A model generated the notes under the pieces. That model saw only the letters and a program-made list of their open reading frames with translations. It searched no databases and was not told the origin of the DNA. Shown piece after piece: positions 19,704 through 27,628 of a stretch of DNA of 64,000 nt. Numbering within the stretch: the first letter of the stretch is position 1; each line of letters opens with the position of its first letter. The DNA comes from Planctomycetota bacterium (lineage in GTDB: Bacteria; Planctomycetota; PUPC01; DSUN01). A program made the translations under genes and the position numbers. The DNA lies in contig DAOOIT010000025.1 in NCBI GenBank assembly GCA_035384565.1, positions 1-64,000 on the forward strand, given 5' to 3'.

Positions 19704-20851
19704 GCGCCCCACGCCCTACGCCCACCGTCGCCGCCATTCTCACGCCGCTCGGCCAGGGCGGCATCGCGATTCTCCACGTCGCCGGGCCGCGGGCCTTCGA
19801 GCTGGCTGCCGCCCTTTTCCGCCCGAAGAGCGGCGGGGCCGCGGCTCCCGACGCCCGCCGGCTGTTCTACGGCCATGTGGTGGACGACGGCGAGGTGGTG
19901 GACGAGGTGCTCGTGCGGCTGGTGCCCGGGGCTGCGGCCGGCGAGGACCGCGTGGAGGTGAACTGTCACGGCGGCCTGGTGGCCGTGCAGCGGGTGCTCG
20001 AGTGCTTCACACGGCGCGGGGCCCGGGCCGTGGAGCCGCAGGCCCTTGTGCGGCGGACCGCGCGCGGCCCCCTCGAGGCCGAGGCGGCCGAGGCGCTCGA
20101 GCAGGCGGCCACGCCGCTGGGCGTCGAGGTGCTGCTCGACCAGCTCGGCGGGGCACTGGAGCGCGCCGTGCGCGCGCTGCCCTGGGAGCGGCCGGCCGAC
20201 GCGGCGGCGGCCCTCCGCGCGCTCCTGGCCACCGAGCGCCTCGGGCGCGCGCTCTGGCAGCCGCTCGGCGTGGCTCTCGTGGGCCCGGTCAACGCCGGCA
20301 AGTCCTCGCTCTTCAATGCGCTGGCCCGCGAGGACCGGATGATCGTGTCGCCCACGCCGGGCACTACTCGCGACGCCGTGAGCGCCCTGGTCGCCGTCGG
20401 CGGGCTGCCCGTGCGGCTCACCGACACGGCGGGCGAGCGCGAGCCGGCCTGCGCCATCGAGCGCGAGGCGATCGCCCGCGCCCGCGCCGCCGCGGCCGAG
20501 GCCGACCTCGCGGTGCTCGTGCTCGACGGCTCCGCGGCGCAGGAGCCGCCGCGCCCGCTGGTGGATGCGGCGGGTCTGGTGGCGCTCAACAAGTGCGACC
20601 TGGGCCTCGCGCCCTGGACCAGGGCGCTGCCCGACGCTCTGGCCGTCTCGGCGATGAGAGGGGATGGACTCGATGCGTTGGCCGGCCGTATCGTGGGAAC
20701 GCTGGTTGGCGAGGCGGCCCATGAGCCGGGCCGGGCCGTCGTGTTCACCGGGCGCCAGGGCCGTCTGCTGGGCGAGGCCCTGGCCCGGGCCGAGGCGGGC
20801 GAGATGGATGCTGCACGGCGCGCGGCCGAGCGGGTGTGCTCCAGGGGGTAG
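19700..20851 (+). CDS. MnmE/TrmE-like GTPase, shortened
   Basis: A 383-aa protein with the TrmE N-terminal domain (TPTVAAILTPLGQGGIAI), then a helical region enclosing a G domain: G1 GPVNAGKSS near 194, G2-type TPGTTRD, G3 DTAG near 241 and G4 NKCD near 297. Classical MnmE (about 450 aa) ends in a conserved Cys motif (CIGK) needed for modifying wobble uridine in tRNA. Here the end reads AERVCSRG: a cysteine is present but the motif is not, and about 70 residues are missing overall. It may be a divergent MnmE or a GTPase with another job. Translationally coupled to coaX. Confidence 0.8.
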   Translation: MSAPRPTPTVAAILTPLGQGGIAILHVAGPRAFELAAALFRPKSGGAAAPDARRLFYGHVVDDGEVVDEVLVRLVPGAAAGEDRVEVNCHGGLVAVQRVLECFTRRGARAVEPQALVRRTARGPLEAEAAEALEQAATPLGVEVLLDQLGGALERAVRALPWERPADAAAALRALLATERLGRALWQPLGVALVGPVNAGKSSLFNALAREDRMIVSPTPGTTRDAVSALVAVGGLPVRLTDTAGEREPACAIEREAIARARAAAAEADLAVLVLDGSAAQEPPRPLVDAAGLVALNKCDLGLAPWTRALPDALAVSAMRGDGLDALAGRIVGTLVGEAAHEPGRAVVFTGRQGRLLGEALARAEAGEMDAARRAAERVCSRG

Positions 20852-20872
20852 GTGCCCCGCCGCGGGCCGCGG

Positions 20873-22078
20873 CTACTCTTTCTTCGGCTCGGGCGGCGTT
20901 TGCTGGCAGGCGGTGAGTTCGGCCTCGTCGGCGGCCACCTGGGCGCCGAGCGCCTTCGCGGCTTCCAGTTGCTCTTTCGCCGCCTCGAAGTGGCCGACTT
21001 CCATGAGCAGCCGCGCCACGGCCAGGCGGTGCTTCGCGTCGTCCTTGCTGCCGGCGGCGAGGGCCAGGCGGGCGGCGCCGGTGGGGCCGAGACGTTCCCA
21101 GGGGATCTTCTCCTCGCCCTTGTCGGTGATGGCGTGGAGGTTCTCCTGGTCGGCGATGGTGAGCTCGCCGGGCAGGCCGGGCACGCCCATCGAGCGTTTG
21201 CTCAGGCGCGGCGAGGCGTTGATGATCCGCTCGATGATCTTCTTTTTCAGGGCGAGCAGGGCCTGGATGCGCTCGATCCGCCGCGCGAGCGCCTCCTGGT
21301 ACTGGGCGCGGTCGAACTTCAGCTTCCGGGCCTCGGCCAGCGCGTCGTCGAAGCGCCAGCTCGGCAGGATCGCGTTCACCGCGGCGATCGAGCGGGCGTA
21401 GTGGGCCGCGGCCTCGGCGTCTTCACGCTCGGCCAGAAGCTTGAGCTCCTCCTTCGCGGGCGCGGTGAACTCGTCGCGGCCGAAGCTGGCGATGATGCTC
21501 TCGAGGGCTTTGCGGGCCTCGGGGAAGCGGCCGGCGGCGGCGTGGTCGCTGGCTTCGGCCATCTTGGCCTTGAAGGCGCGGTTGGCGCGGCGGCGCAGCT
21601 CGACCAGCTCGGGGTCGGCCCGCAGGCGCAGCTCCTCGTCGTCGTAGCGGTCGAGCACGTGCTCGAGGGCGCCGATGGCGTCGCCCCAGCGGTTCTGGCC
21701 GAGGTAGAGCTCCACGCGGCGTTTCGCGGCCTCGTACTCCTTGTCTATGCGCTCGCGCAGCGTGCCGCGGCTGGGCGTGTCGGGGGTGTCGGGCCGCTCG
21801 TACTCTTTGCGGATCTGCTCGATCTCGGCCTCGCTGAGCACGGCCGAGGTGGGCTTGGCGGCCGCCTTGGGCCGCACGGGGGCGGCGGTGCTGAACCTGG
21901 TGGGCGGCCGCACGGCGTGGCGCGCGCTGCGGGCGACAAGCAGGTACACGAGCGCGAACATCCCGACGACGGCGAGAATGGAGAGCCAGATGGCGAGCTT
22001 GGCGCCGGCCGAGTAGGTTTCGCGCTCGATCTCGATGCGCCGCGGGCGCGGCGCCGAGGGCTTGCCCGATGCGTCCAT
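20873..22078 (-). CDS. Single-pass membrane protein with long helical (TPR-like) domain
   Basis: A 401-aa protein starting at an ATG with GAGGAGG nine bases upstream. A basic N-terminal segment is followed by one transmembrane helix (residues of about 30-52) and a Pro/Lys-rich linker. The remaining 300 residues are Ala/Glu/Leu/Arg-rich helices with repeated patterns (NRWGDAIGALEHVLDRYD, GRFPEARKALESI, GHFEAAKEQLEAAKALG) resembling TPR units. It probably scaffolds an envelope complex. It is transcribed from a divergent promoter pair shared with the SDR gene. Confidence 0.6.
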   Translation of the reverse strand: MDASGKPSAPRPRRIEIERETYSAGAKLAIWLSILAVVGMFALVYLLVARSARHAVRPPTRFSTAAPVRPKAAAKPTSAVLSEAEIEQIRKEYERPDTPDTPSRGTLRERIDKEYEAAKRRVELYLGQNRWGDAIGALEHVLDRYDDEELRLRADPELVELRRRANRAFKAKMAEASDHAAAGRFPEARKALESIIASFGRDEFTAPAKEELKLLAEREDAEAAAHYARSIAAVNAILPSWRFDDALAEARKLKFDRAQYQEALARRIERIQALLALKKKIIERIINASPRLSKRSMGVPGLPGELTIADQENLHAITDKGEEKIPWERLGPTGAARLALAAGSKDDAKHRLAVARLLMEVGHFEAAKEQLEAAKALGAQVAADEAELTACQQTPPEPKKE

Positions 22079-22121
22079 GCGTCCGTGCCTCCTCAGCTTC
22101 GGTCTCCCCCGAACGCGCCCC

Positions 22122-22149
22122 ATTCTAGCGCCGCGCGGCGGCTTGTCAA
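22122..22149 (-). promoter_or_regulatory. Promoter of the helical membrane protein gene
   Basis: On the minus strand: TTGACA at 22149-22144, a 16-bp spacer and TAGAAT at 22127-22122. Its -35 box lies 5 bp from the -35 box of the oppositely directed SDR promoter. Confidence 0.65.
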
Positions 22150-22154
22150 CGTCC

Positions 22155-22183
22155 TTGACTCGCCCCCTCGAAAACCCTAAGGT
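22155..22183 (+). promoter_or_regulatory. Promoter of the SDR gene
   Basis: TTGACT at 22155-22160, a 17-bp spacer and TAAGGT at 22178-22183. It is arranged back-to-back with the minus-strand promoter at 22122-22149, so a single regulator could control both. Confidence 0.5.
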
Positions 22184-22225
22184 GGGAGCGGGAGGCCCAT
22201 GGTTTCCTGCTCGGGGGTTTCGGCC

Positions 22226-22990
22226 ATGCTGACGGTGGATCTTGCGGGGAAGAAGGCGCTGGTGACGGGCGCGAGCACGGGCATCGGGCGGGCGATTGCC
22301 GTGGCCCTCGCGCGCAACGGGGCCGACGTGGCGGTGAACTACTGCTCGAGCCGCGCGGCGGCCGAGGAGGCGGGCCGCGAGATCCGCGCCCTGGGGCGCC
22401 GGTGCCCCGTCATCCAGGCCGACGTGGCGTCGAGGGCCGAGGTGGCGCGTCTTTTCGCCGAGGTCGAGGCCGCCTTCGGCCCCAAGCTCGATATTCTGAT
22501 CAACAACGCCGGCGGCCTCATCAGCCGCGAGTTGATCGCGGTGATGAGGGAAGAGACGTTCGACCGCGTGGTCGCGGTGAACTTCAAGAGCGTGTTCCTG
22601 TGCTCGCAGGCGGCCATGCCGCGGCTGGCGGACGGCACGGGACGCGTGATCAACATTTCGAGCGTGGCCGCGCGCAACGGGGGCGGGCCGGGGGCGAGCG
22701 TCTACGCCGCCAGCAAGGCCGCCGTGAGCTGCTTCACCAAGAACCTGGCCAAGGAGCTGGCCCCGCGCGGCATCACGGCCAACGGCATCGCGCCCGGCGT
22801 CCTGGCTACGCCGTTCCACGAGAAGTACTCCACGCCCGAGCTGATGCAGCGTTTCGCCGCCAACACGCCGCTGGGGCACAACGGCGTGGCCGAGGACTGC
22901 GTGGGCGCGGCCCTCTTCCTCGTGTCGCCCGAGGCCAGCTTCGTCACGGGCGAGATGATCGAGGTCAACGGCGGCATGCTGATGGACTGA
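22226..22990 (+). CDS. Short-chain dehydrogenase/reductase (SDR)
   Basis: A 254-aa classical SDR. The cofactor motif TGASTGIGRAIA is near residues 15-26. NNAGG follows, then the catalytic Ser in NISSVAA and the YAASK active-site pair. The terminal VNGGMLMD is typical of FabG-like proteins. Substrate cannot be told from sequence. An in-frame ATG at 22199 adds nine residues, but the predicted transcript starts near 22190, leaving almost no leader, so 22226 is preferred. Confidence 0.85.
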   Translation: MLTVDLAGKKALVTGASTGIGRAIAVALARNGADVAVNYCSSRAAAEEAGREIRALGRRCPVIQADVASRAEVARLFAEVEAAFGPKLDILINNAGGLISRELIAVMREETFDRVVAVNFKSVFLCSQAAMPRLADGTGRVINISSVAARNGGGPGASVYAASKAAVSCFTKNLAKELAPRGITANGIAPGVLATPFHEKYSTPELMQRFAANTPLGHNGVAEDCVGAALFLVSPEASFVTGEMIEVNGGMLMD

Positions 22991-23145
22991 CGGGGCGGCG
23001 TCCCTTCGGGTTGCGGCGGCAGCGGAGCGCCTGCCGCGTTGCGTCTCCTCAGCGATGCGCTCCGTAGCATCGCCTGCGGAGCCGCGCCTTGCATCCGCCC
23101 CGCTGGCGCCGGCAACGCAGCCCACGGGGATTCTCGGACAGGCTC

Positions 23146-25632
23146 CTAAGGCTTTCGCCACACCAGCTCGATTTCGTGGACGATGAAGAGGCACTGCTGC
23201 TGCGGCTCGGCGGCGGCGAAGATGCCCAGGACCACCTCCTGCGGCGCCGGGTTGAGGGCGTCGAAGGGGATCGGCTGGCCCACGGCTCGGCCATTGAGGA
23301 ACACGTCGAGGGCATCTGGCGCGCGGGCGCTCAGGCCCAGGCCCAGCCGCAGCCGCTCGACGGCCACGGTGCCGGGCAGGTCGGCCCAGGGCGTGGGCGG
23401 CTGGCCGCCCCGGAGGATGCGGTAGGCCAGGCCGCGGGTCACCTGCGGCTGCCGCGTGGTGCGGAGCGCCACCTGGAGGATGCTCTGCCCGACGCCGAGC
23501 TGAAGGCCCACGGCGGCGTCGTTGGTCAGCGGCGCCACGGCGCCGATCTCGAGGCGCGCGAAGTGGCGGGCCGGCCCCTCGTTGGCCGGCGCGGCGAGCG
23601 GCACGGTGCACACGACGGCCCGCTCGTTGGCGGCCGCGGCGGCGCCCTCGAAGCGCAACTCGCCCGCGCGGACCTCGGGCGCCGGGCTGCCCTGGCCCGT
23701 GGCGGTCCAGCCTTCGGGCAGCCGGGCCGCGCCGGCCGCGCCCAGGGCCACGCGGGTGACGGCCTCGCCGCGCGCGGCGGCCAGCCGCTCGAGGGCGGCG
23801 GCGGCGTACCGCGCGGCATCGGGCGCGTCGGTCGCGCGCTCGGCGCGGCGCAGGCGCTCCTCGGCCAGCGTCGCGTCGCCCTCCGCGTGGGCCACGTAGG
23901 CGGAGGCGGCGAGCGCGTAGGCGCTGGGCGCGCCTCCGGCGGCAACGGCCCTGTCGAGCAGCCCGCCGGCCTCCCGGAGGCCCTCGGGCGCCCGCATCAG
24001 CAGCACGGCCAGGCACACGAGGTCGAGGGGGTCGGGGCGGGGCAGGCGGGCCAGCTCGCGGAAGGTCGCGGCGGCGGCCGGCAGCCTGCCGGCGGCCGCG
24101 TGGCAGGCCGCAAGGCCGCGAAGCGGCTGCGGGTCGCCGGGCGCGAGCAGGCGGGCGTCGCCGAAGGCCTCGGCGGCGCCCTGCGCGTTGCCCGCCGCGA
24201 GCAGGCCGCGCCCCAGGCCGCCGGCCGCGTAGCGGCAGGCGGGGTCGAGGGCGCGCGCCCGACGATAGGCGGCGACGGCGGCCTGGGCCTCGCCCAGGCG
24301 CTCGCGGACGTAGCCTGCGGCCAGCCAGTAACCCACCGAGCGCTCCGGCGGCGGCGCAATGGCGTCGAGGAGCTTGCGCGCCTCGTCGCCGCGGCCGAGG
24401 GCGGCGCAGGCGAGAGCCGCGTTGGCCGCGGCAATCGTATGGTGCGGGGCCGCGGCGCGGCAGGCCTCGAACTGCGCCAGCGCCGCCTCGTGCTCGCCGG
24501 CGTTGAAGAGGAGTGCGCCGAGGTTGTTGCGGGCGCTGGCCGGCGGCGCGGGACTCTCGACGACCTTGCGGAGCGCGGCCAGGGCCGCCTCGGAGCGGCC
24601 GGCGAGAAGGTCGGCGAGGGCCTGGGCATTGCGGGCCGCGGGGTCGTCGGGGGCGGCCTCGAGCAGACGCTGGAGCAGGGCCTCGGCCTCGGCGGCGCGC
24701 CCGCCAAGCAGGCGGGCCTCGGCCGCCAGGCGCAGGAGCCGCCGCGCCGCGGCGGCGGCCGGCACGGGGACCCGTTCGGGGGCGGCGTCCGGGGCCGCCT
24801 TGACCGCGAGCAGGAAGCCGCGGGTGAAGTGGTCGGCGGCCTGATAGAACAGGCCCATCTCGAGGCAGCGCTGGCCGAGTCGCTCGCGCACCTCGGGCGT
24901 GTCGGCGCCGCCCGCCGCGGCGGCCAGCAGCAGCGCCGCCTCGGCATCGCGCTGGCCCTGCGCGAGATAGAGATCGGCCAGCTTCAGGCGGGCGGCGAGA
25001 TGGCGCGGGTCGAGTTCGAGGGCGCGCTTCAGCTCGGCTTCGGCCTCGGGCAACAGGTCGCCGTCCAGGCAATCCTGCGCGAGCGCCAGGTGGGCCTCGG
25101 CGCTGGCGCCCGCCTGCTGCGACCGCTCGCGGACCACGAGCTGCACGGTGTTGGCCTGGCGCTGGAAAGTCACGAGGTCGGCGATGCGGAGCGGGTTCCT
25201 GGGGTGGGCGATGCCGCGGGTGTCGCGGAACCAGATCATCCCGTCGCGCTCGTCGGTGATCGTGCCCTCGAGCGGCTTGGGGTCGGCGGGCCCCTGCACG
25301 ATGTCGTGGGGCCGGGCCTTCAGGGTGGTGAGGTTGCCGCTCTTGAGCGCGGGGGCCTGCGGCTCGGCCACCATCACGAGCAGGGCGCCGTGGGCCATCG
25401 CCGCGGGAGCCCCATAGAGCGAGGGCTCGGGGTCCGCGGGCGGCGGGCCGGGGGGCGCCAGGGGCGGCACCGGCGGCAGCGGCAGCTCGGCCTTGGCTGC
25501 GGCCTCGGCCGGCGGCTTGGGGGGCGCCTCCGCCTCGGCGGCCACGACGCTTGTGGCGGCCAGCCATAAGGCTGCAACGCAGGCCGCGAACCGACGGGGC
25601 AGGATGAGGCACTGGCTCGCAGGGCAGCGCAT
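23146..25632 (-). CDS. Large exported TPR-repeat protein
   Basis: An 828-aa protein from an ATG with AGGAG upstream. A signal peptide occupies residues of about 1-32, then a Pro/Ala-rich spacer. A short beta-rich segment (DERDGMIWFRDTRGI) precedes a long series of TPR units from residue 165 or so to about 640 (for example LLPEAEAELKRALELDPRHLAARLKLADLYL in overlapping pieces). The last 180 residues are beta-rich and end FIVHEIELVW, resembling a carbohydrate-binding or concanavalin-like domain. It is likely a periplasmic or outer-membrane-associated scaffold. Exact partners are unknown. It has its own promoter and opens onto the repeat-packed intergenic region. Confidence 0.72.
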   Translation of the reverse strand: MRCPASQCLILPRRFAACVAALWLAATSVVAAEAEAPPKPPAEAAAKAELPLPPVPPLAPPGPPPADPEPSLYGAPAAMAHGALLVMVAEPQAPALKSGNLTTLKARPHDIVQGPADPKPLEGTITDERDGMIWFRDTRGIAHPRNPLRIADLVTFQRQANTVQLVVRERSQQAGASAEAHLALAQDCLDGDLLPEAEAELKRALELDPRHLAARLKLADLYLAQGQRDAEAALLLAAAAGGADTPEVRERLGQRCLEMGLFYQAADHFTRGFLLAVKAAPDAAPERVPVPAAAAARRLLRLAAEARLLGGRAAEAEALLQRLLEAAPDDPAARNAQALADLLAGRSEAALAALRKVVESPAPPASARNNLGALLFNAGEHEAALAQFEACRAAAPHHTIAAANAALACAALGRGDEARKLLDAIAPPPERSVGYWLAAGYVRERLGEAQAAVAAYRRARALDPACRYAAGGLGRGLLAAGNAQGAAEAFGDARLLAPGDPQPLRGLAACHAAAGRLPAAAATFRELARLPRPDPLDLVCLAVLLMRAPEGLREAGGLLDRAVAAGGAPSAYALAASAYVAHAEGDATLAEERLRRAERATDAPDAARYAAAALERLAAARGEAVTRVALGAAGAARLPEGWTATGQGSPAPEVRAGELRFEGAAAAANERAVVCTVPLAAPANEGPARHFARLEIGAVAPLTNDAAVGLQLGVGQSILQVALRTTRQPQVTRGLAYRILRGGQPPTPWADLPGTVAVERLRLGLGLSARAPDALDVFLNGRAVGQPIPFDALNPAPQEVVLGIFAAAEPQQQCLFIVHEIELVWRKP

Positions 25633-25685
25633 GGCGCAACTCCTGGCGCAGGAGGCAGGGGAGCGGCTCCGCGTGGGCGCGGCGG

Positions 25686-25714
25686 GATTATAGCGCGCCC
25701 CGGGCGGGAGATCA
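25686..25714 (-). promoter_or_regulatory. Promoter of the TPR protein gene
   Basis: On the minus strand: TTGATC at 25714-25709, a 17-bp spacer and consensus TATAAT at 25691-25686, about 55 bp before the start codon. Confidence 0.7.
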
Positions 25715-25857
25715 AAGCCCATGACGATCGCGTGGGGCGGTTGCGATATGAACTCTGGCCTTCGCCAGGAACACTCACTGCGCCTGCAACCGACCAGCAA
25801 GCTCCCCCGACGTTTCCAATACGTTTCCCTCGTCCCCACGCTCGGCTCCTTATTCCT

Positions 25858-25882
25858 CGTCCCTACGCTCTGCGTGGGGACG
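25858..25882. repeat. Hairpin CGTCCCTACGC / GCGTGGGGACG
   Basis: An 11-bp stem with one G-T-type mismatch around a 3-nt loop. A second copy of the left arm (CGTCCCCACGC) lies at 25831-25841 and pairs perfectly with the same right arm. Similar palindromes are widespread in environmental bacterial genomes. Confidence 0.7.
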
Positions 25883-25911
25883 GCTTCTTGGCCGCTCCGC
25901 GGCCTCTTCTT

Positions 25912-25940
25912 CCTCCCGCGGGTTGCGAACCCGCGGGAGG
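25912..25940. repeat. Palindrome CCTCCCGCGGGTT, copy 2
   Basis: CCTCCCGCGGGTT at 25912-25924 and its exact complement at 25928-25940, loop GCG. Same family as 18866-18896 and 26291-26322. Confidence 0.8.
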
Positions 25941-25957
25941 TTGGAGGCCTCATCTTA

Positions 25958-25989
25958 CCCTCCCGAAGGTATTGGAGCCTTCGGGAGGG
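25958..25989. repeat. Perfect 12-bp hairpin CCCTCCCGAAGG
   Basis: CCCTCCCGAAGG at 25958-25969 pairs with CCTTCGGGAGGG at 25978-25989 around an 8-nt loop. Confidence 0.75.
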
Positions 25990-26165
25990 TGGCCCGCCCC
26001 TGGCGCGCCAGAGCGAGAGGCCGCAGGCAGTTTCGGCTCACCTGGGTCTGGCGATCCTGACGTGGCCGCCGTTGGGGAGCGTGGGACGGGTGCCGGGGCG
26101 CCAGTGAGGGCCATTCCATAACGATCTATGCCCCAATGCTTTACACCCTCCGGCCATTCCCGTTC

Positions 26166-26200
26166 CCATCCTTGCTCATCCCGCCGATGAGCGAGTATGG
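26166..26200. repeat. Solitary TGAGCGAGTATGG-type hairpin
   Basis: CCATCCTTGCTCA at 26166-26178 faces TGAGCGAGTATGG at 26188-26200. It is a diverged relative of the tandem hairpin array at 44345-44552. Confidence 0.7.
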
Positions 26201-26238
26201 CCGGAGCCGCGAGAATCGCCCATTCTCGCCCATCTACC

Positions 26239-26280
26239 CATGCTGTATCACTCTCCCCCTCACAGGGTTGATACAGCATG
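26239..26280. repeat. Perfect 12-bp hairpin CATGCTGTATCA
   Basis: CATGCTGTATCA at 26239-26250 and its exact complement at 26269-26280, separated by an 18-nt pyrimidine-rich loop. Confidence 0.75.
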
Positions 26281-26290
26281 GGAGTCAGGG

Positions 26291-26322
26291 ACCTCCCGCG
26301 GGTTCGCAACCCGCGGGAGGTT
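26291..26322. repeat. Palindrome ACCTCCCGCGGGTT, copy 3
   Basis: ACCTCCCGCGGGTT at 26291-26304 pairs with its complement beginning at 26308, loop CGC. Same family as copies at 18866 and 25912. Confidence 0.8.
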
Positions 26323-26415
26323 GGTAAGGCCCCCAGCGCCCGCCATTCCTGGCGCACGCGACCCGCGTTCAACACCCTCAGACATCGCAACCGCCCCGCA
26401 ATTTCGATCTGCCCA

Positions 26416-26444
26416 TTGCACTGCGCGACTGCCTGTGGTATAGT
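26416..26444 (+). promoter_or_regulatory. Promoter of the small envelope-protein operon
   Basis: TTGCAC at 26416-26421, a 17-bp spacer and TATAGT at 26439-26444; the first start codon is at 26516. Confidence 0.6.
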
Positions 26445-26515
26445 CCATGTGTTGTGGTTGGACCGTCGGGGGAGTTCGCGGATTCGCAACGACCACTGTA
26501 GAGGAGGAGTACACG

Positions 26516-26740
26516 ATGGAAGAAACCGTAACGAAGGCTGAGGCGCAGGAGCTGCGGGACAAGTTCGGTGCGCTGAAGAGAGACCTGGCCGAGGTGACCA
26601 AGGAGCTGAAGGATCGGGCCGTCACGGGCACGAAGGAATGGGCCAAGGAGCATCCCGTGGCGGCGGTGGGCGTGGTGGCCGCGCTGGCCGGCGCCATCGG
26701 CTTCCTTGTGGGCCTGCTCGTCGGCCGCAACAGGGGCTGA
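26516..26740 (+). CDS. Small YqjD/ElaB-like (DUF883-type) membrane protein
   Basis: A 74-aa protein from an ATG after GAGGAGGAG. A charged amphipathic helix (residues of about 1-45) leads to a C-terminal transmembrane helix (AAVGVVAALAGAIGFLVGLL) and the tail GRNRG. This layout matches the YqjD/ElaB family, inner-membrane proteins linked in enterobacteria to ribosome docking in stationary phase. It is the first gene of a trio resembling yqjD-yqjE-yqjK. Confidence 0.75.
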   Translation: MEETVTKAEAQELRDKFGALKRDLAEVTKELKDRAVTGTKEWAKEHPVAAVGVVAALAGAIGFLVGLLVGRNRG

Positions 26741-26781
26741 GCGGCAGCCGCGATGCGGCGCGAGAGGGAAGGGGCTCTCGA

Positions 26782-27111
26782 TTGGCTGAGCCGGACCCGA
26801 ACGGCGAGAGCGATGGCCTGCTGGGCCACCTGAGGCGGGCGACGGAGCACGCCGCGGGCGTGATGCGCTGCTACGTGTCGCTGCTCGTGGGCGATGTGGA
26901 GCGGCGCGTCCAGAACGCCCTGCGGCGGGCCGTGCTGCTCGTGGTGCTGGCTGTGGTGGGCCTGATCGGTGCGTCCTTCCTGCTGGTGGGCGTGGCCAGG
27001 GTGCTGGATGCGTGGCTGGGGGCCGGGGTGGGCCATGTCGTCCTCGGCGGCCTCATCCTGGCGGCCGTGTTCGTGGCCGCGCTGATGGCGTTCCGCGGCG
27101 GAAAGAAGTGA
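26782..27111 (+). CDS. YqjE-like (holin superfamily III type) membrane protein
   Basis: A 109-aa protein with two adjacent transmembrane helices (residues of about 45-67 and 75-100) and a basic end FRGGKK, as in the phage_holin_3_6/YqjE family. The start is uncertain: I chose a TTG preceded by GGGAAGGGG. Despite the family name there is no phage context. It lies between two other small membrane proteins with short gaps. Confidence 0.65.
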   Translation: MAEPDPNGESDGLLGHLRRATEHAAGVMRCYVSLLVGDVERRVQNALRRAVLLVVLAVVGLIGASFLLVGVARVLDAWLGAGVGHVVLGGLILAAVFVAALMAFRGGKK

Positions 27112-27114
27112 CGG

Positions 27115-27471
27115 ATGAGCGATGAACCAGCCGATCTCTCGCGCGTGTCGCCAGAGGAGCTCCGGCGGTTGGCCCGAGCGCACACGGAGGCCCTGTTCGC
27201 CGAGTTGAAGGGCGCGTGGGCCCACGTGCGCGAGCACTATGCGCCCGCCCAGGTGGCCCGCAAGCACCCGCTGGCGACGGCGGCGGCGGCCGCGACCGCT
27301 GGGCTGCTGCTCGCGCGGGCGGTTCGCCGCAAGGCCGCGCCCGCCCCCGCCTCCGAAGCACGAGGTGGCCTCAAGGGCGCCGTGCTGGGCCTCGCCGGCG
27401 CCGCCGCCAGCCGTCTGCTGCCACGCCTCCTCGATGCCGTCCAAGCGCGGCACCGAGAGGGAGAGACATAG
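27115..27471 (+). CDS. Small membrane-associated protein, third of the trio
   Basis: A 118-aa protein beginning 3 nt after the previous stop. A helical N-terminal half (SPEELRRLARAHTEALFAELK) is followed by ARKHPLATAAAAATAGLLL, a weak transmembrane segment, and a basic Ala-rich C-terminal half. The phrase KHPLA before the hydrophobic stretch echoes KEHPVAAV in the first gene, so it may be a second DUF883-like protein. Function unknown. Confidence 0.6.
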   Translation: MSDEPADLSRVSPEELRRLARAHTEALFAELKGAWAHVREHYAPAQVARKHPLATAAAAATAGLLLARAVRRKAAPAPASEARGGLKGAVLGLAGAAASRLLPRLLDAVQARHREGET

Positions 27472-27481
27472 ACCCAAAAAC

Positions 27482-27540
27482 GCGGGGGGAACCTTCTTGG
27501 GAAGAGGTTTCCCCCCGCACCCCTCTTCAAGAACTTCCCC
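27482..27540. repeat. Hairpin element, locus A3
   Basis: An imperfect stem of about 17 bp (27482-27518, GCGGGGGGAACCTTCTT) followed by CCTCTTCAAGAACTTCCCC (27522-27540). It is the left half of the paired-hairpin family, directly past the trio's last stop and just before the next promoter. Confidence 0.75.
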
Positions 27541-27542
27541 AT

Positions 27543-27572
27543 TTGACACTCAGGAGGGGGCAGGGCTAGAAT
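27543..27572 (+). promoter_or_regulatory. Promoter of the DUF1080 gene
   Basis: TTGACA at 27543-27548, an 18-bp spacer and TAGAAT at 27567-27572; the start codon follows at 27629. Confidence 0.65.
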
Positions 27573-27628
27573 GTGGCCCGCGTGTGCGAGTGTCGAGGCA
27601 GCAGCCACCCTGGACATCGGAGCGAGAG

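Larger units (their letters stand above)
25715..26415. other. Gene-free region packed with unrelated palindromes
   Basis: About 700 bp between two genes with no convincing coding frame. It holds at least five hairpins of different families: CGTCCCTACGC/GCGTGGGGACG (25858-25882), CCTCCCGCGGGTT (25912-25940), CCCTCCCGAAGG (25958-25989), a TGAGCGAGTATGG hairpin (26166-26200), CATGCTGTATCA (26239-26280) and a second CCTCCCGCGGG palindrome (26291-26322). The rest shows nothing recognisable. Confidence 0.75.

Noticed and set aside
20873..25639. A 1588-codon open frame on the minus strand spanning several genes
   Set aside because: Only its 3' quarter (to 22078) has protein-like composition, a start with a ribosome site and a promoter. 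The rest is Arg/Pro/Gly-rich noise opposite or out of frame with the SDR and TPR genes.
25721..26121. Overlapping open frames of about 130 codons in the palindrome region
   Set aside because: No ribosome site, no domain, and they read through palindromic repeats.
26782..27111. Phage holin
   Set aside because: The holin-like family name comes from shared topology; the gene sits in a yqjD/yqjE-like operon with no lysis genes.
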